Shown: positions 26,066 to 38,564, counted from the stretch's first letter. The stretch: 41,964 nucleotides of DNA from Actinophytocola sp. (GCF_009379765.1 NZ_WHTD01000062.1:1-41964); one strand, 5' to 3'. A program made the numbers and translations. Notes: a model not told the origin generated them from the sequence alone.

Positions 26066-27958
26066 ATGCCTATTTCGGCGCGCCCGCGAACCCTGCGGCG
26101 AACATCGATCCTGGTCGGCACCGCCCTGCTGACGGCCGCGGCCCTGGCGATTCCCGCCACCCCGGCCCTCGCGGCCGGCGAGCAGGTCGACATCTGGCTG
26201 ACGACCACCGACGACGCCGACGGCCTGAACGTCACCCGGGGGCTGCAGCAGCAGACCCCGGTCAACTTCCAGCCCGGCAACGGGTCCGGCCAGGTGACGA
26301 TCACCGTCGACGAGAACACCCAGTACCAGCCGTTCGAGGGCGCGGGCGCGTCCTTCACCGACTCCGCGGCCTGGCTGATGAACTCGTCCGGCATCATCTC
26401 CGCGGCCACCCGCGACGACACGATGCGCAAGCTGTTCGACCCGAACAGCGGCATCGGCCTGTCGTTCATCCGCAACCCGATGGGTGGCTCGGACCTCGCC
26501 CGGTTCAGCTACACCTACGACGACATGCCGGCCGGGCAGACCGACCCGAACCTCACCCGGTTCTCGATCGCGCACGACATGGCCGACGTGGTCCCGCTGA
26601 CCAAGCAGGCCGTGGCGCTCAACCCGGCGATCAAGGTGATGGGCACGCCGTGGTCCCCGCCGCCGTGGATGAAGGACAACGACGACTACAAGCTCGGCTG
26701 GGTCGAGTCACAGTACTACCCCGCCCTCGCCCAGTACTTCGTCAAGTACGTCCAGGCCTATGCCGCGCAAGGGATCCCGATCAGCTTCGTCTCGGTGAAC
26801 AACGAGCCGACCTGCTGCGCGAGCTACCCGTCGGCGAACTGGAACGGCTCGGGCCTGCAGTACTTCACCAAGACCGACCTGCTGCCCGCCCTGCAGAGCG
26901 CCGGACTGTCCACAAAGGTCCTCGCGCTGGACTGGAACTGGGACCAGTACGCCTCGTTCGGCGCGCCGACGGTGGACGACGCGGCCATCCGCAACCACCC
27001 GAACTTCGGTGGTGTCGCGTGGCACGGCTACGGCGGCAACGTCGCGCAGCAGACCGCGGTGCAGAACCAGTACCCCGGGATCCCGCAGTACGACACGGAG
27101 ATGTCCGGCGGCACCTGGGTCGGCAACCAGCACTCCGACGACATGAACAACATCATCGACTACACCCGGAACTGGGGCCGCACGGTCACCAAGTGGAGCC
27201 TGGCGATCGACCAGGCGCACAACCCGCACAACGGTGGCTGCGACGTCTGCACGGGCCTCGTCACCGTCCACAACGGAGACGACCGGCACGGCCAGGTGGA
27301 CCTCACGATCGAGTACTACACGCTCGGGCACCTCACCAAGTTCGTGAAGCCGGGCGCGCGGCGCATCCAGTCCAACGACAACGGCTCGGTCAAGAACGTC
27401 GCGTGGCGCAACCCGGATGGCTCGAAGGCACTGATCGCCTACAACACCACGGGCTCGACCCAGAGTGTGCGGGTCAACTGGGGCAACCAGTCGTTCACCT
27501 ACAACCTGCCGGCACGGACCTCGGCGACGTTCGCCTGGAGCGGAACCCAGGGCACCGGCGGCGGTGGCGGGGCGACCGGCCCGATCACCGGCCTCGCCGG
27601 CAAGTGCGTCGACGTCGCGGGCGCCAGCAGCGCCAACGGGACGCCGGTGCAGCTCTACACCTGCAACGCCACGATCGCCCAGCAGTGGACGGTCGGGTCG
27701 GACGGCACGATCCGCGCGCTCGGCAAGTGCCTCGACGTCACCTCGGGGTCCACGGCCAACGGCGCGAAGGTCCAGCTCTGGGACTGCAACGGCTCCGGCG
27801 CGCAGACCTGGCAGGTGACCTCCGCGCGGGACATCACGAACGCCGCGGCCGACAAGTGCCTCGACGTCACCGACAACAGCTCAGCCGACGGCGCCCGGCT
27901 GCAGATCTGGACCTGCACCGGCGCCGCCAACCAGAAGTGGACCGCCCCGGCGGCGTGA
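26066..27958 (+). CDS. secreted GH30 glucanase with C-terminal CBM13
   Basis: A 630-residue secreted enzyme starting with ATG at 26066 (GAGGAG upstream). Signal peptide 1-37 ends ALA-A. GH30 (beta/alpha)8 barrel about 75-420: acid/base Glu247 in VNNEPT and nucleophile Glu345 in YDTEMSG, with GTPWSPPPWMK. A GH30 beta-sandwich then follows to about 500, and the CBM13 from 507 to 630. Bacterial and fungal members of this branch are mostly beta-1,6-glucanases; glucosylceramidase activity is an alternative. With its neighbours it would attack the beta-1,6-branched glucan of fungal walls. Confidence 0.9.
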   Translation: MPISARPRTLRRTSILVGTALLTAAALAIPATPALAAGEQVDIWLTTTDDADGLNVTRGLQQQTPVNFQPGNGSGQVTITVDENTQYQPFEGAGASFTDSAAWLMNSSGIISAATRDDTMRKLFDPNSGIGLSFIRNPMGGSDLARFSYTYDDMPAGQTDPNLTRFSIAHDMADVVPLTKQAVALNPAIKVMGTPWSPPPWMKDNDDYKLGWVESQYYPALAQYFVKYVQAYAAQGIPISFVSVNNEPTCCASYPSANWNGSGLQYFTKTDLLPALQSAGLSTKVLALDWNWDQYASFGAPTVDDAAIRNHPNFGGVAWHGYGGNVAQQTAVQNQYPGIPQYDTEMSGGTWVGNQHSDDMNNIIDYTRNWGRTVTKWSLAIDQAHNPHNGGCDVCTGLVTVHNGDDRHGQVDLTIEYYTLGHLTKFVKPGARRIQSNDNGSVKNVAWRNPDGSKALIAYNTTGSTQSVRVNWGNQSFTYNLPARTSATFAWSGTQGTGGGGGATGPITGLAGKCVDVAGASSANGTPVQLYTCNATIAQQWTVGSDGTIRALGKCLDVTSGSTANGAKVQLWDCNGSGAQTWQVTSARDITNAAADKCLDVTDNSSADGARLQIWTCTGAANQKWTAPAA

Positions 27959-27969
27959 AGGGACACCCG

Positions 27970-29343
27970 ATGAAGAAGAGACTCGCCGGCCTGCTGGCCG
28001 GGACGTTGTTCGCCATGACGCTCACCGCGGTCGTGGCCGCCCCGAACGCCGTCGCGGCGACCGGGCAGATCACCGGCCTCGCCGGCAAGTGCGTCGACGT
28101 GGCCGCCGCGAGCAGCGCCAACGGCACGGCGGTGCAGCTCTACACCTGCAACGGCACCGCGGCCCAGCAGTGGTCGGCCAACTCCGACGGCACGATCCGC
28201 GCGCTCGGCAAGTGCCTGGACGTCACCTCGGCGTCCACCGCGAACGGTGCGAAGATCCAGCTGTGGGACTGCAACGGGACGGGCGCGCAGAGCTGGCGGA
28301 TCACCGCGGCCCGCGACATCGTGAACGTCTCGGCCGACAAGTGCCTCGACGTGACCGACAACAGCTCGGCCGACGGCGCCCGGCTGCAGATCTGGACCTG
28401 CACCGGCGCGGCGAACCAGAAGTGGACCGCGCCCGCCGTGGGCGGCGGCGACCCCGGTCCGGGCCCCGGCCCCGGCGCGCAGGCCGTCGCGCCGTACCTC
28501 TACAACGGGTGGGGCAGCCCGCCCAACCCGGTGACCGTGATGCAGCAGACCGGTGTCAAGTGGTTCACGCTCGCGTTCGTGCTGTCCAACGGCTACTGCA
28601 ACCCGATGTGGGACGGTCAGCGGCCGCTGACCGGCGGCGTCGACCAGAACACGATCAACTCGGTGCGCGGCGCGGGCGGCGACGTGATCCCGTCGTTCGG
28701 CGGGTGGAGCGGCAACAAGCTCGAGGAGTCGTGCGGCAGCACGGGTGAGCTCGCCAACGCCTACCAGCGGGTGGTGAGCGCGTACGGCCTGCGGGCGATC
28801 GACATCGACATCGAGGCGTCGGCCTACGACAACCCGACCGTCCAGCAGCGCACGATCGACGCGCTGAAGACGATCAAGGGCAACAACCCCGGCATCACGG
28901 TGTACGTCACGATCGGGACCGGGCAGAACGGGCCGGACGCGGGCATGATCAACCGGGCCGCGTCGTCCGGACTCACCGTGGACAGTTGGACGATCATGCC
29001 CTTCAACTTCGGTGGCAACGGCCAGGACATGGGCGCGCTCTCGACGCGTGCGGCCGACGGGCTGAAGAACACCGTGCGCAACGCCTACGGGTACTCCGAC
29101 GACCAGGCCTACCGGCACATCGGCATCTCGTCGATGAACGGCAACACCGACGTGGGTGAGGTCGTGACCCAGAACCACTTCCGCACGATGCTGGCCTACG
29201 CGCAGCAGCACCACCTCGCGCGGCTGACGTTCTGGTCGCTCAACCGCGACCGGCCGTGCACCGGTGGCGGCGCGGACTCGTGCGGTGGCGTTCCGCAGTC
29301 GGACTGGGAGTTCACCCGGATCTTCGCCGCCTACGCCGGCTGA
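27970..29343 (+). CDS. secreted GH18 chitinase with N-terminal CBM13
   Basis: A 457-residue secreted enzyme starting with ATG at 27970, 11 nt after the GH30 stop. Signal peptide 1-30, CBM13 at about 33-157 and a Pro/Gly linker (GDPGPGPGPG). The GH18 domain from about 172 has FGGWSG and the catalytic DIDIE with proton donor Glu282. In the DxxDxDxE motif the first Asp is replaced by Arg (position 275), as seen in a branch of actinobacterial GH18 enzymes. Domain order is reversed relative to the two upstream enzymes. It would hydrolyse chitin, completing a wall-degrading trio. Confidence 0.9.
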   Translation: MKKRLAGLLAGTLFAMTLTAVVAAPNAVAATGQITGLAGKCVDVAAASSANGTAVQLYTCNGTAAQQWSANSDGTIRALGKCLDVTSASTANGAKIQLWDCNGTGAQSWRITAARDIVNVSADKCLDVTDNSSADGARLQIWTCTGAANQKWTAPAVGGGDPGPGPGPGAQAVAPYLYNGWGSPPNPVTVMQQTGVKWFTLAFVLSNGYCNPMWDGQRPLTGGVDQNTINSVRGAGGDVIPSFGGWSGNKLEESCGSTGELANAYQRVVSAYGLRAIDIDIEASAYDNPTVQQRTIDALKTIKGNNPGITVYVTIGTGQNGPDAGMINRAASSGLTVDSWTIMPFNFGGNGQDMGALSTRAADGLKNTVRNAYGYSDDQAYRHIGISSMNGNTDVGEVVTQNHFRTMLAYAQQHHLARLTFWSLNRDRPCTGGGADSCGGVPQSDWEFTRIFAAYAG

Positions 29344-29356
29344 GGGATCCGTGTCG

Positions 29357-29397
29357 GAGGGCGGCCCCGGGGAGTCTGGACCCCGGCGGCCGCCCTC
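29357..29397 (+). terminator. strong terminator hairpin after the GH18 gene
   Basis: A long stem: GAGGGCGGCCCCGGGG (29357-29372) pairs with CCCCGG-C-GGCCGCCCTC (29381-29397) around an 8-nt loop, with one bulged C. It starts 14 nt after the stop codon and ends the glycosidase operon. Confidence 0.85.
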
Positions 29398-29455
29398 ACC
29401 CGCTGGTGCCTCGTCGCGGAAGGTTCAGCACCGAGGCACTAGGTTTGTCCCCGTG

Positions 29456-30706
29456 ATGCCCGAGACCCTGGCGCCGTGGCCGGCGCGTGACGCGTTGCGG
29501 ATCACCGGGGTGCGCGCGATCGTCACCGCGCCCGAGGACATCCCGCTGGTGGTGGTCCGCGTCGACACGTCCGAGGACGGGCTGTACGGCCTCGGCTGCG
29601 CCACGTTCACCCAGCGGTTCCACGCCGTGGTGGCCGCGGTGAACCAGCACGTCGCGCCGATGCTGATCGGCCGGCATCCCGCCGACATCGAGGACATCAA
29701 CCGGCTGGTGCACCTGTCCTCGTACTGGCGGGGCGGGCCGGTGCTCAACAACGCACTGTCCGGAGTGGACCAGGCCCTGTGGGACATCGCGGGCAAGCGG
29801 GCCGGGATGCCGGTGTACGAGCTGCTGGGCGGCCGGGTACGCGCGGCGGCGGAGGTCTACCTGCACGCTTCCGGGGAGTCCATTCAGGACACGATCGGGC
29901 ACGCCGCTTTCCTTGTCGAGCAGGGCTACCGGCACGTGCGGCTGCAGACCGGCGGCCCGGGGCTCGGCACCTACGGCGCGCCCGGGACGCCTGGCGGCTA
30001 CCCGCTGGCCCCGTACCCGGACGGCTGGGACGTCAACCGGTACCTGGCGGTGACGCCCGCGCTGTTCGAGGCGGCCCGCACGGTCCTGGGCGACGGCGTC
30101 GAGCTCCTGCACGACGTGCATTCCCGGCTGACCCCGAAGCAGGCCATGGTGCTGGCCCGGTCCCTTGAGCCCTACCGGCTGTTCTTCCTGGAGGACCCGG
30201 TCGCGCCCGAGCACTACGACCGGCTGCCGTCGGTCACCGCGGCGTCCCCGGTCCCGATCGCGGTTGGCGAGCAGTTCTCGTCGCTGGCCGACGCGGCCAG
30301 GGCGGTCCAGACCGGCGCCGTCGACCTGCTGCGGGTGCACGTGTCCACGGTGGGCGGGCTGTCCGCGTGCCGCAAGCTCGTGGCACTGTGCGAGCTCAAC
30401 GGCGTCCGCACCGCGTGGCACGGCCCGGGCGACGTGTCCCCGGTCGGCGTGGCGGCCAACATCGCGCTGGACGTGACGACCTCGGCGTTCGGCATCCAGG
30501 AGGGCCACCTCTACAACGACGCGACGCAGGAGGTGTTCCCCGGCACCCCGATCGCGGTCGACGGCTACCTGTACCCGTCCGACGCACCGGGCTGGGGCGT
30601 CGACCTGGACGAGGGCGAGGCGGCGAAGTACCCGCCGGTCACCGGCCAGCACGAACGCTGGGCCGCGCGGGTCCGCCGCCCGGACGGCGGCCTCGAGTCG
30701 CCGTAG
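29456..30706 (+). CDS. enolase-superfamily mannonate dehydratase-like (RspA/ManD) protein
   Basis: A 416-residue enzyme; ATG 29456 follows GTG 29453 in frame, and either could start a near-leaderless mRNA behind TAGGTT. N-terminal capping domain about 14-130, then the (beta/alpha)7-beta barrel. Catalytic features are LLHDVHSRLTP, FLEDPVAPE, VGEQF (metal-binding Asp, Glu, Glu) and WHGPGDVSPVG with the His-Asp pair of the ManD subgroup. The family dehydrates D-mannonate or D-gluconate, and some members have only weak activity. It follows the wall-hydrolase terminator and is separately transcribed; its stop is one base from the convergent SEFIR gene. Confidence 0.88.
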   Translation: MPETLAPWPARDALRITGVRAIVTAPEDIPLVVVRVDTSEDGLYGLGCATFTQRFHAVVAAVNQHVAPMLIGRHPADIEDINRLVHLSSYWRGGPVLNNALSGVDQALWDIAGKRAGMPVYELLGGRVRAAAEVYLHASGESIQDTIGHAAFLVEQGYRHVRLQTGGPGLGTYGAPGTPGGYPLAPYPDGWDVNRYLAVTPALFEAARTVLGDGVELLHDVHSRLTPKQAMVLARSLEPYRLFFLEDPVAPEHYDRLPSVTAASPVPIAVGEQFSSLADAARAVQTGAVDLLRVHVSTVGGLSACRKLVALCELNGVRTAWHGPGDVSPVGVAANIALDVTTSAFGIQEGHLYNDATQEVFPGTPIAVDGYLYPSDAPGWGVDLDEGEAAKYPPVTGQHERWAARVRRPDGGLESP

Positions 30707-30707
30707 C

Positions 30708-31349
30708 TCAGAAGTGCACACCGCCCTGGATGTCGCGGGCCTGGGCGACCCGGCCGCTGACGTTGCCGGTGATCACGTTCTGGACCGACCCGCCGTCCTC
30801 GGCCGGGTCCCGCGCGTCGGGCTCGGCCGCGGCCGGGCCCGAACGGGGCGGGAGGTCCGGCGCCGCACCGACCGGAGGGGCGATGTGCTCCGGTTTCCGG
30901 TGGAGCACCCGCAGGAGCAGCTCCGCACCATCGGTCGTGTAGGCGGTCACCTCGAAGAAGCTGGTGGTGGCGGGCGAGAGGAAGCGCGGGATCTCGTCGG
31001 TGCGATGCCCGGGGAGGACCACCGGCAGGACCTTCGCCGTCCACGTCGCCCGGTCCCCGTGGAGCAGGTCGCGCAGCAGCGCGGCCTCGGACTGGACGCC
31101 CTTGTGCTGCTCGTTCGGACCGCTGCCGTCGCCCATCTCGCGATACTTCGGCGAGGCCACGACGATGACGTGGTCGGCGTCGGTCATCTCCCGGATCGCC
31201 CAGGCGTACCAGTCCTGCCGGACCCCCGTGTGCCAGCTGTCCAGGACGGCCTCGACGCCCTGGCCGCGCAGGAACTCCGCGAACCCCAGCACCTCGTCCT
31301 TGTGCCTCGGCGAGTCGTGCGTGTACGACACGAACACTCGGGGCGCCAT
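30708..31349 (-). CDS. SEFIR-domain effector with C-terminal amyloid-type motif
   Basis: A 213-residue protein starting with ATG at 31349, sharing its A with the preceding stop (TGATG), with GGAGG 5 nt upstream. Residues 3-150 are a SEFIR (TIR-like) domain: VFVSYTHDSPRHKDEVLGFAEFLRGQGVEAVLDSW, ADHVIVVASPKYREMGDG and VQSEAALLRDLL. A disordered Pro/Ala/Asp linker (158-189) leads to a C-terminal motif 191-213, NVITGNVSGRVAQARDIQGG plus VHF, which resembles bacterial amyloid signalling sequences (BASS/RHIM-like, QA-x-x-I-x-G-G). Such tails let effectors be templated by a receptor carrying the same motif. Probably a cell-suicide or defence effector. Confidence 0.85.
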   Translation of the reverse strand: MAPRVFVSYTHDSPRHKDEVLGFAEFLRGQGVEAVLDSWHTGVRQDWYAWAIREMTDADHVIVVASPKYREMGDGSGPNEQHKGVQSEAALLRDLLHGDRATWTAKVLPVVLPGHRTDEIPRFLSPATTSFFEVTAYTTDGAELLLRVLHRKPEHIAPPVGAAPDLPPRSGPAAAEPDARDPAEDGGSVQNVITGNVSGRVAQARDIQGGVHF

Positions 31350-32493
31350 CACGACCTCCAGGTGGCGTCCGGGAACCGGAATGCCGCGGCCGCCTCGTCG
31401 ATGTCCACGATCGAACCCAGCGTACGCTCGACGTCACCCACCGCATCCGGCGCGCAGCCCTGCAGGTGCGCGGTCGGCAGCGGGGTGAAGTCGAGGCCGG
31501 TCATGTTGCGCCACGCGGTTTCCAGCTCGGCCGCGGCCGGCCGGACGGCGACCGCGGGCGCCCCGGCCATCCCACCACCGGCCAGGCGCGGCGAGATCGA
31601 CTCGGCCACCGCCGTCGCCACGTGGTCGGCCAGCGGGCGCTCCGCGGCCAGCGACACCCGGACCTAGAAGGCACGGTCGGTGTAGCGCCCGACCGCGTCG
31701 GCGAGCAGCGGGTGCGCGTGCACGGCGAACTGGTCGGGTGGCTGCGGCCCGCCGAACACGCTGTGCGTCAGCGACGGCCCGGGCACCGCCAGCATCGCCA
31801 GCAGGCCGCTGCGGCCGGCCAGGTGGTGGCGCAGCCCCGGGCCGATCCGGTACGGCGCCAACCCGACCGAAAGCGCGGCGCGGAAGTCCAGCGCGGCCAA
31901 CGTCCGCCCGAGCACCGGCCCGGCGCCGGGCCGCCACGGGGTCACCGCGGCGAGCCACGGGCTGCTGGCGCCGCCGCGGGTGGTGCGCGCGGCGGTGAGC
32001 GTCTTGCGGATCTCCACCAGCCCGGCCGGGTCCGGCCGGAACGGCTCGAGGAGCTCGCGCAGCTCGCGGTCCACGGTGACCGGCTCGCCCACCAGCCGCG
32101 GCGGCAGCGCCACCAGCAGGCGTGGCGCAGCCGGTCCGCCGCGCCGCGCGCGGCCCGCTCGTCCACGCCGACGGTGCGCACGAGCAGGACCGTCGCCAGG
32201 CGGTCGGTGCGCAGGTGGCGCAGCTCGACCACGGCGCCGGCCGCGTCGGCCAGGTCCCACAGCGCACGCAGCCACGGCCGGTCGTCCGGCGCCGCGGGCT
32301 CCGGGAGGTACACCGTGTCGATGCTGTGCGCCTGCACGACGTTCGTGGCGATGCCGGCGAAGACGTTGTGGGTCGCACCGGCCGGCACCGGCGCCGGCGC
32401 GGCCGGCTCGGGAGCGGCAGGGGTCAGCCGCAGCGCCGCCCACGCCCACCACCGCCGCGCCCCGCCGTTGACCACGATGCCGGCGGAGGTCAC
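31349..32493 (-). pseudogene. disrupted receptor/scaffold gene with N-terminal amyloid-type motif
   Basis: The start GTG at 32493 overlaps the upstream stop (GTGA). The first frame reads a Trp-rich segment, then NVFAGIATNVVQAHSIDTVY at residues 43-62, matching the SEFIR protein's tail motif, then WLRALWDLADAAGAVVELRHL. Near 32123 the reading frame must shift by one base to continue as RLLVALPPRLVGEPVTVDRE through GRYTDRAF. A TAG at 31664-31666 interrupts this frame, which resumes as VRVSLAAERPLADHV and ends at 31349. One frameshift and one amber codon imply a broken gene of about 381 codons, barring sequencing error. I do not recognise a named family beyond the motif. Confidence 0.75.
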
Positions 32494-33341
32494 CGCGCGG
32501 TCCACGTGGCCTGGTCCGTGACCTGGTCGGTGACCTGGTGCTCGTAGCCGGGGGCCGACAGGCCGGGCGAGGGCGCGGCGGCGCCCGGCAGCGCCTCGAC
32601 CGGCGGCAGCCCCTCCGGGAAGCCGTACCCGACCGGCACCTCGATCCGCTCGACCGCCACGTGCAGGCCCTCCCGGCACAGCGCGTGCACGACCTCCCGC
32701 ATCGCCCGCGGCCGCTCGGTGCGCAGCATCAGGTCGATCTCGTCGAGGCGACCGGCGAGGCTCGCGACCAGGTCGGCGACGAACCGGCCGACGATCGTCG
32801 CCCCGCGCCGGGTCCGGAACATCATCCAGCCGAGGTAGAGGCTCGTGCCGTAGGAGAACACGCTGACGTAGGTGTGGTAGTAGCCGTCCATGAGGATCAG
32901 CCGGTTGTTCACCCCGAACCCGCTGTAGGTCCGGCGGGCGCGCAGGCTCTGGATTGGGAGCTCACGCTCGACGAGCTTGCCGCGGATCGCGCTGTACACC
33001 GAGTCGCCGGCCGCGGCCCGGTCCGCGAGGACGACCCGCCACTCGCCGATCGGCTCGTCCAGCTTGGCCGCCAGGAACACCAGCCAGAACACGACGAAAC
33101 AACCGATCGCGCCGACCACGACCGGCCCCGCCGAGCCGGCCATTGCGGCGACCAGCAGCATGAACACGAGAAAGACCAGCGAGCTGACCGCGGCCTTGAA
33201 CCAGAGCGCCTTGATGGTCGGCCAGCTGACGGACTCGTCGAAATAGGCCTCGACCGGACCATGTCGCAGCGTCTTGTCGAGGTAGGCCGCGTTTCCGTCC
33301 CCGCCACGCCATCCGGGCAGCGGCGTCAATGGAACAGTCAT
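32490..33341 (-). CDS. two-TM membrane protein heading the amyloid-signalling operon
   Basis: A 283-residue protein starting with ATG at 33341 after AGGAG. The N-terminus (1-45) is soluble with WKGGDGN-like character (as read: GWRGGDGNAAYLDKTLRHG). Two membrane helices lie at about 50-70 and 75-94. The C-terminal two thirds are cytosolic and helical (VGRFVADLVASLAGRLDEIDLMLRT), ending in a repetitive tail HQVTDQVTDQATWTAR. It overlaps the disrupted gene by 4 nt (GTGA), so it belongs to the same conflict module, perhaps as the membrane-acting part. No family is recognised. Confidence 0.72.
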   Translation of the reverse strand: MTVPLTPLPGWRGGDGNAAYLDKTLRHGPVEAYFDESVSWPTIKALWFKAAVSSLVFLVFMLLVAAMAGSAGPVVVGAIGCFVVFWLVFLAAKLDEPIGEWRVVLADRAAAGDSVYSAIRGKLVERELPIQSLRARRTYSGFGVNNRLILMDGYYHTYVSVFSYGTSLYLGWMMFRTRRGATIVGRFVADLVASLAGRLDEIDLMLRTERPRAMREVVHALCREGLHVAVERIEVPVGYGFPEGLPPVEALPGAAAPSPGLSAPGYEHQVTDQVTDQATWTAR

Positions 33342-33365
33342 CGAAATGATCTCCTAACAAAATGT

Positions 33366-33422
33366 CCCCCAGTAACGGCGTGAGCAGGTTAGCGAAAGCC
33401 TGCTCGCCACCGTTACCGGGGG
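33366..33422 (-). terminator. long hairpin terminator after the VOC gene
   Basis: An imperfect inverted repeat of about 23 bp per arm (33366-33388 and 33399-33422) with a 10-nt loop. Read on the minus strand it is followed by ACATTTTGTT, a modest T-tract. It ends the VOC transcript, and the amyloid operon begins just beyond. The remainder of 33423-33484 shows nothing recognisable. Confidence 0.75.
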
Positions 33423-33484
33423 GGTGGGAGATAATTCAGGTGATAACTGGTCCGGGGGTCGTCTATCGCATGAATTCGGCTCGG

Positions 33485-33898
33485 TCAGGACGCCGGCTGA
33501 GTGATGTTGACCATCCAGTTGATGCCGAACTGGTCGACGCACAGGCCGAACTCGTCGCCCCACATCTGCTTCTCCAGCGGCACCGAGATCGTGCCGCCCT
33601 CGGTCAGCTTCTCCCAGTAGCCACGCAGTTCCGCGCCGTCGTCGCCGCTCAGGCTCACCGAGATGTTGTCACCCGGGTGGTGCGCCATTCCCGGCGGCGT
33701 GTCGGCGCCCATGATGGTGAAGCCGTGGGTCGTCTCGAGCATGCCGTGCATGATCTTGTCGGCCTCCGGGGAGTCCTGGTCACCCATCTGGCCGAAGGTG
33801 TTCAACGCCAGGTTGCCACCGAACACGCGTGCATAGAACTCCATGGCCTGGCGCGCATTTCCGGCAAAACTGATATACGGGTTGAGTCGAGACGCCAT
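33485..33898 (-). CDS. VOC-superfamily protein (PhnB/glyoxalase-like)
   Basis: A 137-residue protein starting with ATG at 33898 (AAGGGAG upstream). It has the PhnB-like pattern: LNPYISFAGNARQAMEFYARVFGG, HGMLETTHGFTIMGAD and WGDEFGLCVDQFGINWMVN, forming two beta-alpha-beta3 modules of a metal-binding VOC fold. These proteins include demethylmenaquinone methyltransferase-like misannotations and resistance or degradative enzymes; substrate unknown. It is monocistronic. Confidence 0.9.
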   Translation of the reverse strand: MASRLNPYISFAGNARQAMEFYARVFGGNLALNTFGQMGDQDSPEADKIMHGMLETTHGFTIMGADTPPGMAHHPGDNISVSLSGDDGAELRGYWEKLTEGGTISVPLEKQMWGDEFGLCVDQFGINWMVNITQPAS

Positions 33899-33965
33899 CG
33901 CACACACTCCCTTGTCGCATCGAGGCAAGCATCCTCGCAGACCGGCGGGGTGCCGACAACGCGAG

Positions 33966-37660
<3,695 letters not shown>

Positions 37661-37692
37661 CGTGGATCAGCATAGTTCGCGATGTGTGTGCC

Positions 37693-38556
37693 TCAGGCCG
37701 CGGAAGCGAGCAGCCGGGCCAGCACCGGCGAGCGGTTCCGCGGCGACCACGCGAGCGCCAGCTGCCACGTCGGGAGGTCGTCGGAGAGTGGCCGGTAGAC
37801 CACGGCGTGCTCGTGGGTAGCCGGCGTCGGGGAGATCAACAGGGAGACACCGAGGTCGGCGGCGACCAGCGCGACGATCGTCTGCACGTCCACCGCGTGC
37901 TGCACGATCCGCGGCGAGAAGCCGGCGAGGACGCAGTGCCCGACGATCGTGTCGTGCACCGACGGCCCGGCGGCCCGCGGGTAGAACACGAACGACTCGC
38001 CCGCGAGGTCGGCGAGCGCGAGCTCCGCGCGGTCGGCGAGGCGGTGGCCGGCCGGCAGCGCGGCGACGAGCGGGTCCCGGGACAGCGTCCGGGTCTCGAT
38101 CCCGGGCTCACCGGGCGTGGGGCGGAGCAGGCCCGCGTCGATCCGACCGTCCCGCAGCGCCGCCTGCTGGGTCAACGTGGTCATCGCGGTGACCTCGACC
38201 TCGACGTCCGGGCACACCTTGCCGAAGTCGGCGAGCAGGGTGGGCAGCGCCTGGAACGTCGCGGACTGGACGAAGCCGACCCGCAGCACGCCGAGCTCGC
38301 CGCGGTGGGCACGGCGGGTGTCGTCGGCGAGCCGGTCCGCGCGGCGGAGGAGATCGCGCGCGCCGGGCAGGAACTCCGCGCCGGCCGGCGTGAGCGCGAG
38401 CCGGCGGCGGGACCGGTCGAACAGCGGCACACCGAGCACGCGTTCGAGCGAGGCGACCTGCCGGCTGAGCGTCGGCTGGTTGACGCCGAGCCGCACCGCG
38501 GCCCGGCCGACGTGCATCTCGTCGGCGGTCTCGACGAACGCCCGGACCTGGCGCAT
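37693..38556 (-). CDS. LysR-family regulator
   Basis: A 287-residue LTTR starting with ATG at 38556. HTH at residues 1-60: RQVRAFVETADEMHVGRAAVRLGVNQPTLSRQVASLERVLGVPLF. The effector domain starts at about 87 with LRVGFVQSATFQALPTLL. The ribosome site GGGAG abuts the start, so the true start may lie a few codons upstream; part of the divergent region looks deleted (see the aldo/keto reductase fragment). It probably controlled the neighbouring aldo/keto reductase. Confidence 0.88.
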   Translation of the reverse strand: MRQVRAFVETADEMHVGRAAVRLGVNQPTLSRQVASLERVLGVPLFDRSRRRLALTPAGAEFLPGARDLLRRADRLADDTRRAHRGELGVLRVGFVQSATFQALPTLLADFGKVCPDVEVEVTAMTTLTQQAALRDGRIDAGLLRPTPGEPGIETRTLSRDPLVAALPAGHRLADRAELALADLAGESFVFYPRAAGPSVHDTIVGHCVLAGFSPRIVQHAVDVQTIVALVAADLGVSLLISPTPATHEHAVVYRPLSDDLPTWQLALAWSPRNRSPVLARLLASAA

Positions 38557-38564
38557 CTCCCGCC

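Noticed and set aside
31664..32123. Programmed frameshift or amber read-through in the amyloid-motif gene
   Set aside because: No slippery heptamer or downstream structure was evident at the frame change, and two independent lesions are more simply explained by gene decay.
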